Source of the DNA: Nitrosomonas sp.
Lineage (GTDB): Bacteria > Pseudomonadota > Gammaproteobacteria > Burkholderiales > Nitrosomonadaceae
Assembly: GCA_019745325.1 (NCBI GenBank)
Contig: JAIETK010000023.1
Coordinates: 1 to 59,245, forward strand
DNA: 59,245 bases
Direction: 5' to 3'
This document shows positions 10,447 to 19,625 of the stretch, in pieces (position 1 is the first letter of the stretch; every line of letters starts with the position of its first letter). The notes under the pieces were generated by a model that saw nothing but the letters and a program-made list of their open reading frames with translations, made no database searches and was not told the DNA's origin. Position numbers and translations under genes: made by a program.

Positions 10447-11844
10447 ATGAAACCTATACTTGTTTTAGTTGGCCGTCCAAATGTTGGAAAATCAACGCTT
10501 TTCAATCGTCTGACGCGCACTCGTGACGCCATTGTGGCCGATATTCCCGGTTTGACGCGGGACCGGCATTACGGCACTGGCCGGGTGGGCGATAAACCGT
10601 ATTTAGTCATGGACACCGGTGGTCTCGAACCTGAGGTGAAAGACGGTATTATGCATGCAATGGCGAAACAAACGCTGCAAGCCATTGACGAAGCCGATAA
10701 AGTATTATTCATCGTGGATGGCCGCCAAGGGGTAACGGCGCATGACCGGATGATTGCGGAGCAATTGCGTAAATCCGGTCAGAAAATAGTACTGGTGGTC
10801 AATAAAACCGAAGGCATGGCTACCGCCGTTGTCACTGCCGAATTTTATGAATTAGGTTTGGGCGATCCTTGCGCCATATCGGCCATGCATGGCGATCATA
10901 TCCAAGAGCTGGCGGATTTTGTGCTCAGCGATTTCCCCGATGTCGACGAAGAACATTCGAAAGATAAACATCCCAAAATCGCCATTGTCGGCCGTCCGAA
11001 TGTGGGGAAATCAACGCTGATCAACTCATTGCTAGGAGAAGAGCGTGTTATCGCATTCGATCAACCCGGCACAACACGCGATAGCATTTATATCGATTTT
11101 ATACATCGCGACAAGCAATACACACTCATTGATACGGCCGGAATACGTCGTCGTGGCCAGGTGCATGAAGTTATCGAAAAATTCTCGGTCATTAAAACGT
11201 TACAAACGATTGAAGACGCTAATGTCGTGGTTCTGGTCCTGGACGCCCGGCAGGAAATCTCCGACCAAGACGCCCATATTGCAGGGTTTATTCTCGAAAC
11301 GGGCCGTGCCTTGGTTATCGCTGCGAATAAATGGGATGGACTTGATGATTATCAACGCGACAGTATTAAGCGTGAGATCAATCGTAAACTGGCATTTTTA
11401 AGTTTCGCCGAATTGCACTATATTTCCGCATTGCATGGCACCGGTATCCAAAAATTAATGCCAGCGATCGACAAGGCGTATGCGGCTGCAATGGCCGATT
11501 TATCAACACCTAAGCTAACCCGTGCTTTGATTGCAGCGGTTGAGAAGCATCCGCCGCCGCGCGGGGGAATGTCGCGGCCTAAACTGCGCTATGCGCATCA
11601 GGGCGGTTCCAATCCACCCTTGGTGATTGTGCATGGCAGTATGCTTGATCACGTTCCTGAAAGTTACCGGCGCTACCTGGCAAATACTTTTCGTGAAGTT
11701 TTTCAGTTGCATGGCACACCATTGCGCGTTGATTTCAAAGTGGGAGCCAATCCTTACGCCGATAAAAAACCGGCGCCGCCAACACCAGAAGAACTTCGTC
11801 GCGCGCATAACCGGCGGCGGCGTAATCGTAAAAAATATGGATAA
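10447..11844 (+). CDS. der: Ribosome-assembly GTPase Der (EngA)
   Basis: Der is an essential double GTPase that helps assemble the 50S ribosomal subunit. Both GTPase domains are visible: the first with 'GRPNVGKS' near residue 8, 'DTGG' and 'NKTE'; the second with a second 'GRPNVGKS' near residue 181, 'DTAG' and 'NKWD'. A KH-like C-terminal domain and an Arg/Lys-rich tail follow. The length of 465 residues is usual. It closes the ndk-to-der block. An AT-rich hairpin at 11844-11865 follows the stop but has no U-run. Confidence 0.98.
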   Translation: MKPILVLVGRPNVGKSTLFNRLTRTRDAIVADIPGLTRDRHYGTGRVGDKPYLVMDTGGLEPEVKDGIMHAMAKQTLQAIDEADKVLFIVDGRQGVTAHDRMIAEQLRKSGQKIVLVVNKTEGMATAVVTAEFYELGLGDPCAISAMHGDHIQELADFVLSDFPDVDEEHSKDKHPKIAIVGRPNVGKSTLINSLLGEERVIAFDQPGTTRDSIYIDFIHRDKQYTLIDTAGIRRRGQVHEVIEKFSVIKTLQTIEDANVVVLVLDARQEISDQDAHIAGFILETGRALVIAANKWDGLDDYQRDSIKREINRKLAFLSFAELHYISALHGTGIQKLMPAIDKAYAAAMADLSTPKLTRALIAAVEKHPPPRGGMSRPKLRYAHQGGSNPPLVIVHGSMLDHVPESYRRYLANTFREVFQLHGTPLRVDFKVGANPYADKKPAPPTPEELRRAHNRRRRNRKKYG

Positions 11845-12006
11845 TATTTATTTAAAAATAAATATCTATAGTGCTATTCTAATGTTAATTATTAGAAAAT
11901 AGGCTTGATTGTCAGGCGATCGTAAATACCATTTTCTGACTCAGCAGCATCAAACCAGTAAATCTCCGATTAAGAACACGAATTATTTAAGTGTTATCAC
12001 CATCCG

Positions 12007-12651
12007 ATGGATATTACCGACTGTAAACAATGCACGCGTTTATCCAATTTTTTGCAATCGGTTAAATCCAAATATCCGGATTATCATTCACGCCCTGTCG
12101 CAGCTTTCGGAGAGGCAACGGCAAAATTGTTAATTGTCGGCTTAGCGCCTGGGATGCATGGGGCAAATCGCACGGGGCGGCCTTTTACCGGAGATTATGC
12201 AGGAATTTTATTGTATAAAACCTTACACCAATTCGGTTTTGCAACGGCGCCCGAGTCAGTTTCAGCATCCGATGATTTACGATTGATTGATTGTCGTATT
12301 ACCAATGCAGTCAAATGCTTACCGCCTGACAATAAGCCAATTCCTCAAGAAGTCAAACAGTGCAATCGCTATCTATCCGTCGAGTTACGGCAATTTGCGC
12401 ACAATGGCGGCTTAGCCGTCTTGGCTTTAGGCACTGTTGCACATCAGGCGGTGCTAATGGGATTGCAATTGAAAGCGAAGGATTACCCATTCGCGCATGG
12501 CGCGATGCATTCATTGATTCTTGACAATCAAACCGGGCAGAAACTACGACTTTATGACAGTTATCATTGCAGCCGCTACAATACGCAGACCAAGCGTTTG
12601 ACCGTGGAAATGTTTGAGCAAGTGTTTTCACGGATTGTCGCTGATTTTTAA
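12007..12651 (+). CDS. Uracil-DNA glycosylase, family 5 (UDGb) type
   Basis: Removes uracil, and in this family other deaminated bases, from DNA. The 214-residue protein has an iron-sulfur-type N-terminus with paired cysteines ('DCKQC'), the family 5 motif 'GLAPGMHGANRTGRPFTGD' near residues 45-63, and the distal 'SYHCSRYNTQT' motif. In the family members I recall, this last motif reads S-Y-H-P-S-R, so the Pro-to-Cys change next to the catalytic-loop His is a visible deviation. It stands alone, 162 bases after der, and a mobile-element-like repeat begins two bases after its stop. Confidence is high for the superfamily and moderate for family 5. Confidence 0.87.
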   Translation: MDITDCKQCTRLSNFLQSVKSKYPDYHSRPVAAFGEATAKLLIVGLAPGMHGANRTGRPFTGDYAGILLYKTLHQFGFATAPESVSASDDLRLIDCRITNAVKCLPPDNKPIPQEVKQCNRYLSVELRQFAHNGGLAVLALGTVAHQAVLMGLQLKAKDYPFAHGAMHSLILDNQTGQKLRLYDSYHCSRYNTQTKRLTVEMFEQVFSRIVADF

Positions 12652-12652
12652 C

Positions 12653-12801
12653 TAAGGAAATACTGATTAATTCGGCGAACGAGAGGAAGCATGAGGCGCA
12701 CGGAACGCAGCAACCGAGACATATCAACAAGATAGGCGAGGATGCGAGTACCGCGCAACGAAGTGATTCGCTCGTGCAGTCAATAATCAGCGTTTCCCTA
12801 A
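12653..12801 (+). repeat. MITE-like repeat, family 1, copy A
   Basis: About 149 bp without a coding sequence, bounded by imperfect inverted ends (left TAAGGAAATACTGATTAATT, right end reading TTAGGGAAACGCTGATTATT on the other strand). The interior matches copy B at 29252-29400 over its whole length, including 'GAGGCGCACGGAACGCA' and 'GAGTACCGCGCAACGAAG'. TA at both outer edges could be a target duplication, as for IS630/Tc1-type elements. It fills the space between the uracil glycosylase stop and the tautomerase ribosome site. Confidence 0.85.
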
Positions 12802-12827
12802 CAATCATTTCAAAGGAGAGCTTACCG

Positions 12828-13016
12828 ATGCCGTACGTCAATATTCGCGTGGCTGGAACACTAACACGTGAACAAAAACAGCAAATTGCGACAGAAATCA
12901 CCGATACGCTGGAGCGCATCGCAAAGAAACCAAAATCCTACACGTATATCTGTTTTGATGAACTTCCGGATGAAAATTGGGCAGTTGCGGGAAAACTGCT
13001 AAGTAGTGAGGACTAA
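12828..13016 (+). CDS. 4-oxalocrotonate tautomerase family protein
   Basis: A 62-residue protein beginning Met-Pro-Tyr-Val, so that processing exposes the N-terminal Pro that serves as the catalytic base in this superfamily. Members interconvert keto and enol forms of small acids. The start at 12828 was chosen over an upstream in-frame ATG (12774) because it gives Pro at position 1 and has an AAAGGAGAG ribosome site at 12813-12820; the upstream codons lie inside the repeat. The Arg near position 39 of classic 4-OT is not obvious, so the substrate is unknown. uvrC follows after five bases. Confidence 0.85.
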   Translation: MPYVNIRVAGTLTREQKQQIATEITDTLERIAKKPKSYTYICFDELPDENWAVAGKLLSSED

Positions 13017-13021
13017 ATCGC

Positions 13022-14839
13022 TTGAGTAATACCGGTTTTGACGCCAAGGAATTTTGCGCAGACCTGCCGCTGCAACCCGGTGTCTATCGCATGATCGATG
13101 CCAAAGGGGAAGTGATTTACGTCGGCAAGGCAGTCAGCCTCAAGAAGCGCGTCTCTTCGTATTTTCAGAAAACCAGCCTGGCGCCCCGAACGCAGCTGAT
13201 GGTATCTCATGTGGCTGCCATTGAAACCACGGTGACGCGCTCGGAAGCCGAGGCGCTGCTGCTGGAAAATAATCTGATTAAAAGCCTCAAGCCGCGTTTC
13301 AACATTCTTTTCCGGGACGATAAAACCTATCCGTATGTCATTTTGAGCGGGCATGAATTCCCCCGCCTTGGTTTTTATCGCGGTACACTCGATAAAGCGC
13401 ATCAGTATTACGGGCCGTATCCCAATGCCGGGATCGTGCGTGAAAGTATCCAGTTATTGCAGAAAATTTTCCGGTTACGCACCTGCGAAGACAGTGTATT
13501 CAATAACAGAACCCGGCCATGCTTGCTGTTTCAAATTAAACGCTGCAGTGGTCCGTGCATCGGTCAAATCGATCAGCAGTCTTATGAAATCGACGTTAAA
13601 AACGCCGCTTTATTTTTACAAGGCAAGCAAACCGAAGTGATGGAAGTAATTCATGACAAAATGCTTCAAGCATCTGAGCGGATGGAATTTGAGCAGGCCG
13701 CAATTCTGCGAGATCAAATTCAAGCGCTACGACGGATTCGTGAAAAGCAATTTGTTGATAATGGCAAGGCACTGGATGCGGATGTCGTAGCTTGCGCAGT
13801 ATCACCCGATGGGGCCGGCAAGGTTTGTGTCAATCTGGCAATGATCCGGGGAGGACGGCATTTAGGCGATAAAAGCTTTTTCCCGCAAAATGCCGACGAC
13901 TACACCGCGAGTCATGTGGTTGAAGCTTTTCTTGCACAGCATTATTTGAATCGTACCGCACCGCCTTTGATCATTTTGAGTGAAAATATCGAGCGGGATG
14001 CACTGCAACAGTTACTCACCGAACAATGCGGACATAAAATCATTATGCAATCCAACCCAGTCGGTGAGAAGCGCGCGTGGCTCAGTATGGCAGCTGAAAA
14101 TGCGCAATTGGCACTAAAGCAAATGATGAACCGCCAGGCAAGCCAGGAAAAACGTTTGCTGGCATTGCAACAAGTTCTACAAATGCCTGGAATCCAGCGC
14201 ATCGAATGCTTTGATATCAGTCACACGCTGGGAGAAGCAACGGTGGCATCATGCGTCGTTTATGACAATTGCGCCATGCGCAATAATGAATATCGACGCT
14301 ACAATATTGAGAACATCACGCCGGGTGACGACTATGCCGCGATGCGCGAAGCACTGACACGGCGGTATCAAAAAATCGTCAGTGGAGAAGGGCAACTGCC
14401 GGATCTAATTTTGATTGATGGCGGCAAAGGTCAAGTCACAGCGGCTTTAGAAGCACTGCACGAGCTGGGTATATCCGATGCCAATCTGGTCGGAGTTGCC
14501 AAAGGTGAAGAGCGGAAACCCGGCTTGGAACAACTGATTTCTCCGGCATTTGAAAAGCCGTTACAATTACCCATTGAACATGCTGCTTTACATTTGATTC
14601 AGCAAATCCGGGATGAAGCGCATCGCTTTGCAATTCAAGGGCACCGCGGACGGCGAGGAAAAGCCAGAACCAGTTCCAGTTTGGAAAATATCGAAGGCGT
14701 TGGAGCCAAGCGCCGGCAAAAATTGCTAGGCCGCTTCGGCGGATTAAAAGGTATTCTGACCGCGAGTATTGAAGAATTACAGCAAACGGATGGCATCAGC
14801 CGCAAATTGGCCGAAAAAATCTATCGAGAATTGCATTGA
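13022..14839 (+). CDS. uvrC: Excinuclease ABC subunit C
   Basis: UvrC makes both incisions in nucleotide excision repair after UvrAB finds the lesion. The 605-residue protein contains an N-terminal GIY-YIG nuclease ('GVYRMIDAKGEVIYVGKA'), a UVR motif near residues 200-235, the RNase H-like 3' nuclease half ('IECFDISHTLGEATVASCVV', 'LILIDGGKGQV') and C-terminal helix-hairpin-helix repeats ('IEGVGAKRRQKLLGRFGG'). The start is TTG at 13022, which gives the normal N-terminus, with GAGG upstream. pgsA follows, an arrangement also known in gammaproteobacteria. Confidence 0.97.
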   Translation: MSNTGFDAKEFCADLPLQPGVYRMIDAKGEVIYVGKAVSLKKRVSSYFQKTSLAPRTQLMVSHVAAIETTVTRSEAEALLLENNLIKSLKPRFNILFRDDKTYPYVILSGHEFPRLGFYRGTLDKAHQYYGPYPNAGIVRESIQLLQKIFRLRTCEDSVFNNRTRPCLLFQIKRCSGPCIGQIDQQSYEIDVKNAALFLQGKQTEVMEVIHDKMLQASERMEFEQAAILRDQIQALRRIREKQFVDNGKALDADVVACAVSPDGAGKVCVNLAMIRGGRHLGDKSFFPQNADDYTASHVVEAFLAQHYLNRTAPPLIILSENIERDALQQLLTEQCGHKIIMQSNPVGEKRAWLSMAAENAQLALKQMMNRQASQEKRLLALQQVLQMPGIQRIECFDISHTLGEATVASCVVYDNCAMRNNEYRRYNIENITPGDDYAAMREALTRRYQKIVSGEGQLPDLILIDGGKGQVTAALEALHELGISDANLVGVAKGEERKPGLEQLISPAFEKPLQLPIEHAALHLIQQIRDEAHRFAIQGHRGRRGKARTSSSLENIEGVGAKRRQKLLGRFGGLKGILTASIEELQQTDGISRKLAEKIYRELH

Positions 14840-14869
14840 CTTCATTTATCCAATTTAAAGTCTCAACTC

Positions 14870-15448
14870 ATGCCTTATAATTTGCCTAATTTACTGACTC
14901 TATTGCGTATTCTTGCCATTCCGCTGTTTGTCGGTATTTACTATGTACCACATACTTGGTTATCCCCCAGTCAACAAAATTTGGTTGCAACCCTGATTTT
15001 CGCCGGAGCAGCGGTTACCGACTGGCTTGATGGTTATCTGGCGCGTGTTTTGAATCAGACTTCGGCATTTGGAGCATTTCTGGACCCGGTTGCGGACAAA
15101 CTAATGGTATCTGCAGCACTCATCGTCTTAGTTTATCTAGGCAGACTGGACGCGCCGATTGCGCTTATCATCATCGGGCGGGAAATTACCGTTTCAGCTT
15201 TACGTGAGTGGATGGCGCAAATCGGGCAATCTAAAAGCGTTGCCGTTTCATTCCTAGGAAAAATCAAAACCACATCGCAAATGATTGCAATCCCGTTGTT
15301 GTTGTATCATGAAAATATTGGAGAACATTTTGATCCGCAAGAAATCGGCACATGGCTAATTTATATTGCTGCTTTGTTAACACTTTGGTCGATGTTTTAT
15401 TACCTAAAAGCTGCAATGCCGCAAGTGTTCAAAAGTCAAAAGAAATAA
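14870..15448 (+). CDS. pgsA: CDP-diacylglycerol-glycerol-3-phosphate 3-phosphatidyltransferase
   Basis: PgsA makes phosphatidylglycerol phosphate, the committed step to phosphatidylglycerol and cardiolipin, in the inner membrane. The 192-residue protein has the CDP-alcohol phosphotransferase signature ('DWLDGYLARVLNQTSAFGAF' followed by 'LDPVADKL') with its conserved Asp residues near 53-82, and four to five membrane segments. It follows uvrC by 30 bases. After it begins a gene-free stretch of about 700 bases. Confidence 0.96.
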   Translation: MPYNLPNLLTLLRILAIPLFVGIYYVPHTWLSPSQQNLVATLIFAGAAVTDWLDGYLARVLNQTSAFGAFLDPVADKLMVSAALIVLVYLGRLDAPIALIIIGREITVSALREWMAQIGQSKSVAVSFLGKIKTTSQMIAIPLLLYHENIGEHFDPQEIGTWLIYIAALLTLWSMFYYLKAAMPQVFKSQKK

Positions 15449-15735
15449 AGAATGGCGGACTTGAGTAGCAAGGGGAGTGTACATAATTGAGTAGCGTGAT
15501 GCCGCAAAGCTGGAAGGGAATTTCTTGAAGGAAATCGATCCTTAATCGATGGAACTCGATAGCGAAAGAGATCGCAGTGCATTACGCACTGGTATGGTGC
15601 GAGCATTACGCAGCGTCCGTGCACACCAAAACCCGGCCTGCTTATGAAGTGTGAATGGCCGGGAAGCGCAGGATGATCGGAAAGTTCTCTGCTGCTTAAT
15701 TTTCAAGGTTTAATTTTTTAAGGGTTATTTTCTAA

Positions 15736-15754
15736 GTGCGGCAATTTGTCACAT
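15736..15754. promoter_or_regulatory. Operator-like site, imperfect copy
   Basis: GTGCGGCAATTTGTCACAT matches the perfect palindrome at 17183-17201 at 16 of 19 positions, and the next three bases (TGC) also match. The two sites flank the GpsA-like gene. The binding protein is unknown. Confidence 0.45.
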
Positions 15755-15948
15755 TGCTTGTCGCCGTGAATTCTCTGACAATTATGAAATTAATAGCGCA
15801 TGAATCTAAAGTTTGGCATTAAATTTTCTATAAATATTTCATGAATATTAATAGTTTAGACGTATTATTATAAACCGGTTGGTTTTCGGAGCATTCGTTT
15901 GATCTGAAATGCCCTGACGCTGATTAAACAACAAATTTCCCTCCTGCA

Positions 15949-15993
15949 AATTGCCCAGGCGATACCTAACACGTCATCCGGGCAATTTTTTTT
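15949..15993 (+). terminator. Rho-independent terminator
   Basis: An eight-pair stem AATTGCCC/GGGCAATT, extended inside by GG..GA/TC..CC pairing, is followed by eight Ts at 15986-15993. It points rightwards. The nearest upstream gene on this strand, pgsA, ends 500 bases away, so it more likely ends a short unannotated transcript. Confidence 0.7.
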
Positions 15994-16146
15994 CAGCAAT
16001 TTAGAGGGGGAGCGGTTGCACAAACGATTCGATTGCCGGCATTGTGTAAGCGCTTTTCGAGAAAGCCTGTAACAGTAGCTTGAAAACTGATTAATCCCGG
16101 TGTTAATCGTGAATCCGAGGTTAAAAGGATAATGAGCGTTAGCGGA

Positions 16147-17043
16147 TTATCGTATCCGGTGTTGAAAGTAATCTTCAAAATATGAACGGATATTGATCGG
16201 TTGCCGCAGCGTCGTATGGATTAACTGCAATAATGCAAAATCCCGTAGATTGATCAATTGATGTTGTTCAATCATTTTTAAAGTATGCGGTCCTTCTCCG
16301 GAAATATCATTGAGTTCTCCTTTTGCAATTTTACGGCCTAAAGTATGGTGGTGCGAGTTTTCACTGGTAGCCGTGGTGATGAGATCGCCTAGCCCTGATA
16401 ATCGATAGGGACTATCGGGTTGTCCTCCCATCCGTACGACGATCCGTTGCAGTTCATGCAGCGCTGCGGTCAACAGATAACCGCGCACATTAGCACCCAG
16501 CTTCAATTCATCGGCTATGCCGAATGCCATTGCATAAACATTTTTCAGAATCACTGCCCAGCTGATGCCTTCGATATCATCCGTCGGTTCCAGATATAAC
16601 CTGGTGTGCGCAAAACAGGTTTGTAATGTCTTGAGTGATGCAGAATCTCGACTTCCTAATTGAGCGAAAGCATAGCCGCCTGCAAGGATTTCTTCAGCGA
16701 TCATGGGGCCGTACAGTAAAGCAAAGGGCTGATTCTTCGGTAAATTCTCAGAAAATATCTGCGCTGCGGTTTTTCCCGTCTCATCCAGCCCTTTGGCGAC
16801 ACTGACACAGATACAGTTCTTTTTCAGATAAGGCGCGATCAATTGAATGATTTCCCGGTGCGGGTTGACGGGGAGGCAAAACAATATCACATCGGCTTGC
16901 GGTACCGAATGCTCTAATTCCACTGGTATAAATTTTACGGGAGGATACTTATCCCAAATGGCAAGCGAATGATGCTTTTTAAGCAAAAATTCCATGGCAT
17001 GGCCGATCTCACCATAGCCTAGGATAAGAATATTAATAGGCAT
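16147..17043 (-). CDS. GpsA-like NAD(P)-dependent glycerol-3-phosphate dehydrogenase
   Basis: The 298-residue protein resembles GpsA, which reduces dihydroxyacetone phosphate to sn-glycerol 3-phosphate for phospholipids. It has an N-terminal Rossmann motif ('ILGYGEIGHAM'), 'VSVAKGLDETG', the catalytic-Lys region ('SWAVILKNVYAMAFG') and 'SGLGDLITTATSENS'. It is shorter and more divergent than typical GpsA (about 330 residues; usual first motif GxGxWG), so it may be a paralogue with a shifted substrate. I placed the start at the ATG at 17043; a TTG at 17067 would add eight residues. Phospholipid gene pgsA is nearby but on the other strand. Confidence 0.78.
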   Translation of the reverse strand: MPINILILGYGEIGHAMEFLLKKHHSLAIWDKYPPVKFIPVELEHSVPQADVILFCLPVNPHREIIQLIAPYLKKNCICVSVAKGLDETGKTAAQIFSENLPKNQPFALLYGPMIAEEILAGGYAFAQLGSRDSASLKTLQTCFAHTRLYLEPTDDIEGISWAVILKNVYAMAFGIADELKLGANVRGYLLTAALHELQRIVVRMGGQPDSPYRLSGLGDLITTATSENSHHHTLGRKIAKGELNDISGEGPHTLKMIEQHQLINLRDFALLQLIHTTLRQPINIRSYFEDYFQHRIR

Positions 17044-17149
17044 TATGACTCGAGCGGCGGTAATCAATGCGAAACAACATTTTTATCAGAAAAAAGTTTA
17101 ATTCCATCTCAGAGATGTTAGATAATTAGTAAATTAGTTTAACAATCAA

Positions 17150-17201
17150 TTGTAACTATCTGTAAATATATGAATATAATACATGCGACAATTTGTCGCA
17201 T
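17150..17201 (+). promoter_or_regulatory. Promoter with a perfect 19 bp palindromic operator
   Basis: A consensus TATAAT (17175-17180) with a poorer TTGTAA (17150-17155, 19-base spacer) is followed two bases later by ATGCGACAATTTGTCGCAT (17183-17201), a perfect inverted repeat of 9 bp around one central T. The palindrome covers the expected transcription start, the classic position for a repressor site. The next gene on this strand is the DUF4214-like gene at 17310. Confidence 0.6.
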
Positions 17202-17309
17202 TGCAAACAAGAATCATTAACTCTATGATAGTAGCTGATAAAGATATAAGCTTGTTACATAACTGCCAGCGAATCAGCAAAACCGATATTATCCGGAAGG
17301 AAAACATTC

Positions 17310-18173
17310 ATGCCACATTCAACCCGATATCAAATCGCTATTCTTCAGTTAATTCTGGTGATGTTCAAGGCATCTCCCGGCGCAGATAATTTAAAGATTC
17401 TCACATCGCAATTGCGGAGAAATCAATCGCTGACGAACCTGGCACAAAGGCTGGCAAATAGCGCGTTGTTTTTAGATAATAATTATAGGGAATTGAATTC
17501 CGAAGTGTTTGCATACAGATTTGTGGATAATTTGTTTGGAGACCATGTTGCAAATGCCAACAAAATGCTTATTTGCGATTTTATTGTAAATCAAACGGCA
17601 GCCGGTGTACCGCAGGACCAATTAATTTCCGAAGTAACTAACGCTTTGTCGGCAATTCCGGCATCTGATCGTAATTGGGGGCAAGCTGTCATACAACATA
17701 ACATCAATGGGATTAATAAAATTCTGGAATATTTATTAGCCGATACCTTCACACCTAACAACCGATCCATTGTGAAGGATCATATGATCATGCAAGTCGC
17801 AAGCGGTAAAACTTTGGGTGAAACAATCATTTGGGCGATCGATACGGTGGCAAGCGTTGATCTTGATAATGTTGTGTGGGGCGGCGCTGCCAGATTATTT
17901 AGGAACCGAGTGGAAGTTTCAAAATATTATTCGATGGATATGGCTGGCACCTCGATCGATTTTCTGACTACTCAAGAGATTCTCGCGGCAGTTTCCGATG
18001 ATCGCGAAACGGTACTTTCAGCTAAGGCAATCATAGATTCCCGGCTGAAAAACAGCACAACTTCTTTTACGCCGATCGATTTTCAACTCTATCAAACAAT
18101 CAGGAAAATCAGTGACAGTCCATTGTCAACGACGCATAAAAACTCAATTCCGACCGAATTAATGGCTGGCTAA
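17310..18173 (+). CDS. DUF4214-like / S-layer-like domain protein
   Basis: A 287-residue protein made of helical repeats. The N-terminal part ('LQLILVMFKASPGADNLKIL') and the segments 'NALSAIPASDRNWGQAVIQ' and 'NRVEVSKYYSMDMAG' recall DUF4214 and related modules found in large secreted RTX-type or S-layer-like proteins. Here the module stands alone, with no signal peptide and no visible calcium-binding RTX repeats. The TAA at 18171 is followed in frame by 25 sense codons reading 'DAIAGYAQVLEILKPYIKKL..' before a TAG at 18249, so the gene may once have been longer. Its promoter carries the palindrome described separately. Function unknown. Confidence 0.6.
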   Translation: MPHSTRYQIAILQLILVMFKASPGADNLKILTSQLRRNQSLTNLAQRLANSALFLDNNYRELNSEVFAYRFVDNLFGDHVANANKMLICDFIVNQTAAGVPQDQLISEVTNALSAIPASDRNWGQAVIQHNINGINKILEYLLADTFTPNNRSIVKDHMIMQVASGKTLGETIIWAIDTVASVDLDNVVWGGAARLFRNRVEVSKYYSMDMAGTSIDFLTTQEILAAVSDDRETVLSAKAIIDSRLKNSTTSFTPIDFQLYQTIRKISDSPLSTTHKNSIPTELMAG

Positions 18174-18394
18174 GATGCAATCGCCGGTTATGCGCAAGTG
18201 CTGGAAATCCTAAAGCCGTATATTAAAAAGTTGATTGAATTTGATCGATAGAATTGATTAATCGGTTGTAATATTCCAACTTCTTGAAGATATTCCTGAT
18301 CCTGTTAACAATGTCAGAAAATCATACGCTTTAAGTTATTTTTGATACCATTCACAATATCCTCAATTTTGTGATTGGTTATTAATCGAAGCTC

Positions 18395-19618
18395 ATGCCG
18401 CGCATCGAAGCAAAGTTCCAAAATTCACAAGGCGAACTGCTATCAGGTTCGCTGGAATTACCCGCTGGCGTCGTACAGTCCTACGCAGTGTTCGCGCATT
18501 GCTTTACTTGCTCAAAAAACAATCTTGCAGCGACACGGATTGCCCTGGCACTCGCAGATCATGGGATTGCAGTATTGCGTTTTGACTTTACAGGTTTGGG
18601 TAGTAGTGAAGGGGATTTCGCCAATTCTAATTTTTCCTCCAATTTACAGGATTTGATAGCAGCCGCAGGTTTTCTGGAAAAGCACTATGCAGCCCCAACC
18701 TTGCTGATTGGGCATAGCTTAGGCGGTGCTGCGGTTTTAGCGGTTGCGCACGATATTGCTTCGATTAAAGCCGTAATCACCATCGGTGCACCGGCTACGG
18801 CAATGCACATTAAGCATTTGTTCGGAGATTCGTATGAACAACTCAGCAAGGAATCAATCGTTTCAGTCCAATTATCAGGAAGAAGCTTTAACATAAAACG
18901 CCAATTCATTGATGATTTAGAGAAATATAATTCTTTAGAACATATTGGAGCGCTAAAAAAAGCCTTGCTGATTCTCCATTCACCAGTGGATACAGTGGTT
19001 TCTATTGACGAAGCCGCTAGAATTTACAGTGCCGCCAAACACCCTAAAAGTTTTATATCCCTCGATCGCGCCGATCATCTTTTATCCAATCCTTTGGACT
19101 CGCGCTATGTTGCAGAAGTCATATCGGTCTGGGCAAAACGCTATTTCACCAGCGAGTCATTACCGGTCGAATCGAAAGAGCAATCCATTGCGGAAGGCGT
19201 GGTTGTTGTCCGGGAACGCGACAGGAAATTTACTCGTGAGATTCTGACGCATCGCCATTGCGTAATCAGCGATGAACCAATCACATTGGGCGGTTCGGAT
19301 CTGGGGCTGAATCCTTATGAACTTTTACTGGCAGCTTTGGGCAGTTGTACCTCGATGACACTGCGCATGTACGCCAATCATAAGCAAATCGATCTCCAGG
19401 ATATCTGTGTTGAATTACATCACAGCCGGATTCACGCGGATGATTGCACGGATTGCGAACAACAAAAAGCTTTCATCGATGTGATGACACGCTCGATACA
19501 CCTGATAGGAAATCTGACTGACCAACAGCGCAGCCGGTTGCTGGAGATTGCCAATCAGTGTCCGGTCCATAAAACACTGCAAGGAAAAATCCGGATCGAT
19601 ACCAATCTATTAGATTAA
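18395..19618 (+). CDS. Bifunctional alpha/beta hydrolase / OsmC-family protein
   Basis: A 407-residue natural fusion. Residues 1-250 are an alpha/beta hydrolase with nucleophile elbow 'GHSLGG' (Ser108), a late 'HSPVDTVV' acid-residue region and catalytic His in 'RADHLL'. Residues 270-407 are an OsmC/Ohr-like domain with 'GLNPYELLLAALGSCTSMTL' (peroxidatic Cys in 'GSC') and a second Cys in 'NQCPVHKTL'. OsmC proteins reduce organic hydroperoxides, so the fusion may cleave and detoxify a lipid or ester peroxide; that is inference. The same fusion is known from other bacteria. The hslR gene follows seven bases after the stop. Confidence 0.9.
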   Translation: MPRIEAKFQNSQGELLSGSLELPAGVVQSYAVFAHCFTCSKNNLAATRIALALADHGIAVLRFDFTGLGSSEGDFANSNFSSNLQDLIAAAGFLEKHYAAPTLLIGHSLGGAAVLAVAHDIASIKAVITIGAPATAMHIKHLFGDSYEQLSKESIVSVQLSGRSFNIKRQFIDDLEKYNSLEHIGALKKALLILHSPVDTVVSIDEAARIYSAAKHPKSFISLDRADHLLSNPLDSRYVAEVISVWAKRYFTSESLPVESKEQSIAEGVVVVRERDRKFTREILTHRHCVISDEPITLGGSDLGLNPYELLLAALGSCTSMTLRMYANHKQIDLQDICVELHHSRIHADDCTDCEQQKAFIDVMTRSIHLIGNLTDQQRSRLLEIANQCPVHKTLQGKIRIDTNLLD

Positions 19619-19625
19619 GAAGATC

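Larger units (their letters stand above)
15449..16146. other. Gene-free stretch of about 700 bases
   Basis: No convincing coding sequence is seen on either strand. The first part (15460-15690) is GC-richer and holds several short stems, such as CCCGGCC at 15632 with GGCCGGG at 15657. The second part is AT-rich and contains an operator-like site (15736-15754) and a good plus-strand terminator (15949-15993). A short untranslated RNA ending at that terminator is possible. The first part may instead be eroded mobile DNA. Confidence 0.5.
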
